A program made the position numbers and the translations under genes. A model generated the notes under the pieces. The model was not told where the DNA came from. It worked only from the letters and a program-made list of their open reading frames with translations, and made no database searches. A DNA stretch of 64,000 bases. Source: Spirometra erinaceieuropaei (taxonomy: Eukaryota; Platyhelminthes; Cestoda; Diphyllobothriidea; Diphyllobothriidae). Positions 62,519-64,000 of this stretch are shown here, in pieces. Every line of letters starts with the position of its first letter. Within the stretch, counting starts at the first letter, position 1. The stretch lies in the NCBI GenBank assembly GCA_902702965.1, contig CACRXP010000008.1, positions 329,699 to 393,698 on the forward strand, given 5' to 3'.

Positions 62519-62659
62519 TTATAACGAATACTTCGGATTGTACACGAGAGATTAAAACGAATAGTCGAAACAAGAGAGCAAGAAAAAGATTCTTAAAATC
62601 TGACGAACCGTCTGAAATTTATTCCGAAGCGGCTCATCCACTTGCAGATCTCGAAGAAA
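62519..62659 (+). CDS. Candidate internal exon of an unknown gene
   Basis: A strong acceptor (TTTTTGCCTTCTAG, ending 62518) and a GTGAGT donor (62660) bound 141 nt with one open frame, phase 1 at both ends. It encodes ITNTSDCTREIKTNSRNKRA and then EIYSEAAHPLADLEE, basic then acidic. I recognise no family and no partner exon is seen. It could be chance. Confidence 0.3.
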
Positions 62660-63008
62660 GTGAGTAGCTACAGATCATGAGGGATTTTGCGCGATTGTTT
62701 TCCTACGGCGTGATTGACCGCAAGTTGGCTGCGTGGTCAGTTGAATAGTGCTGATAAACTAATTGTGCTCGACTCGATTTCCTGACGAATTTCAACACAT
62801 AAAAATAATCAAAAAATGCACAAAGTAATTCTGTGCTTACGGTCCCACTGCCAATATCAGAGACTGTAACTCTGAAGTGGTAATCGGGTCAAAATAATTT
62901 CAGTTAGAGTGCACAATAGCTCTGTTGTGCTCAGTCGGGCTTCCATATTGGCCGACGTCATGGTTAGGGAAATCGATATATTGGACGAAAAAAGAAGTAT
63001 ATCGACAT

Positions 63009-63224
63009 TTAGCTACAAAGATGTTGTTGGAAACGGTCGAGTAGTTGGTGCAAGCATGGTGCGCTTTCCTCTGATGAGGAGATAACGACAAGTTTGTGGT
63101 CGGCGTAAGCGAAGATGGGTGAAGGGCAGCTCAAAACTTCATTGACGGAACGTTGTAACGCTTTATTCATATTAAGGAAACGGAAGGGTTTGCAATGGAA
63201 TTCGCATGCGCCGAAGAGTAACAC
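63009..63224 (-). pseudogene. Possible RT fragment of a LINE
   Basis: The minus-strand frame contains VNEVLSCPSPIFAYADHKLV, which resembles LINE motif C and its surroundings (N.L....S..F.YADDLK.V) with the second catalytic Asp replaced by His. It has no flanking RT motifs that I can read. Confidence 0.3.
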
Positions 63225-63229
63225 GATGA

Positions 63230-64000
63230 TTGTTTCGGGACGTCGTCGTCAGCGAGCGGTACCTGATGGTGTGCTGTCATGAAGTCGGTCATAGAAAAAA
63301 GGGTTTTCTCAGCCACCATGTAAGAGGAATCTCAGATATGGGAAACAGATGTTAATCTAGAACAATGGCTCTGTTCAGTGCACGATAATAACTTTCTGTG
63401 ATTACGGGATACTATATCAGCAACGCAAGAACTCGCAAAATGCCCAAGAAAATTCATTTCAGCGATATTCTGTCACTACATGTCACAGCTGCGTTGACAG
63501 TTAATGACTATGACGCGGTCACACCTTTGTTGTTTGTGGACTGCGGCTCAAATATTCACACATAAAATTTCGGTCTACATCTACAGACCTTAGTGTATAC
63601 GGACCTATTCCAAGTTGTCAGTTGATTTCTGAGGAAATTTAAAAGCAACAGCGCGATAATGAACGCATGGCACTTAATCCTCATATGATTGCCTGGTCAC
63701 AATTTTCAGTGGGGAGGTCCACGGCTTAAAAGGAGGACGGATAATCCCCAAATTCATCATGTGTTACTATCCGTTCCTGGCTATCCGGAGATAATCGGGA
63801 TGACATTTAAGATGCTAAGCGTGCACGGGTTGGCCTGTGGTGATGGTAGGACATTAACCGAGTGCCAAAATTTTTCGGTGGACTGACAAAATTAGGTAGG
63901 GGACGAGTAGTCCTTTAGAATGTCTGCAAAAGGCAAACTTTGAATAGTCAAGTGGATGGTGACAGTACCGAATCAAAAAAAGTGAATTACGATGTCGATG
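63230..64000. other. No recognisable gene
   Basis: Short frames only; nothing assignable. Confidence 0.45.

Overview
The window looks like a repeat-dense animal nuclear genome, most probably a flatworm and perhaps a tapeworm. Direct evidence for an animal is two spliced host genes (homologues of RNF121 and TMEM33) with GT-AG introns, one only 38 nt long. The mix of CR1-like and RTE-like LINEs, Penelope-like elements and a Gypsy element fits platyhelminths. The flatworm call is inference from family resemblance, not a database result. There are no prokaryotic operons, CRISPR arrays or rRNA genes.

Layout. 1-2.8 kb: dispersed-repeat pieces and a 5'-truncated Penelope copy with a 12-bp target-site duplication and a hammerhead-ribozyme-like 3' end. 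5.0-12.0 kb (minus): a complete six-exon RNF121-type RING E3 ligase gene of 307 codons. 12.6-27 kb: a graveyard of LINEs, namely a Rex/CR1-like element (+), ORF1 and ORF2 of a CR1-like element (+), two copies of a second CR1-like family, and an RTE-like element (-) whose frame runs on into decayed C2H2 zinc-finger sequence. 27.3-31.3 kb: a Gypsy LTR retrotransposon (-) with 247-bp LTRs, 4-bp TSD, primer-binding site and polypurine tract; a second Penelope copy (+) sits inside it where protease, RT and RNase H should be. 31.3-36.6 kb: mostly unassigned sequence with dispersed repeats, then an assembly gap (36612-37057). 37-43.4 kb: two inverted copies of an RTE-like LINE flank exons of a TMEM33/Pom33-type membrane-protein gene (-). 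46.1-46.7 kb: two copies of a small element with a tRNA-like core and long inverted arms. 47.7-62 kb: four more LINE copies and three copies of a roughly 490-bp repeat (family R). 62-64 kb: one weak exon candidate and one weak RT fragment.

Only the two host genes appear to be working cellular genes. Almost every transposon frame has stops, frameshifts or lost catalytic residues. The most striking non-protein signals are the hammerhead-like motifs at the ends of both Penelope copies and the inverted-arm tRNA-like element. I found no multi-gene novel system.
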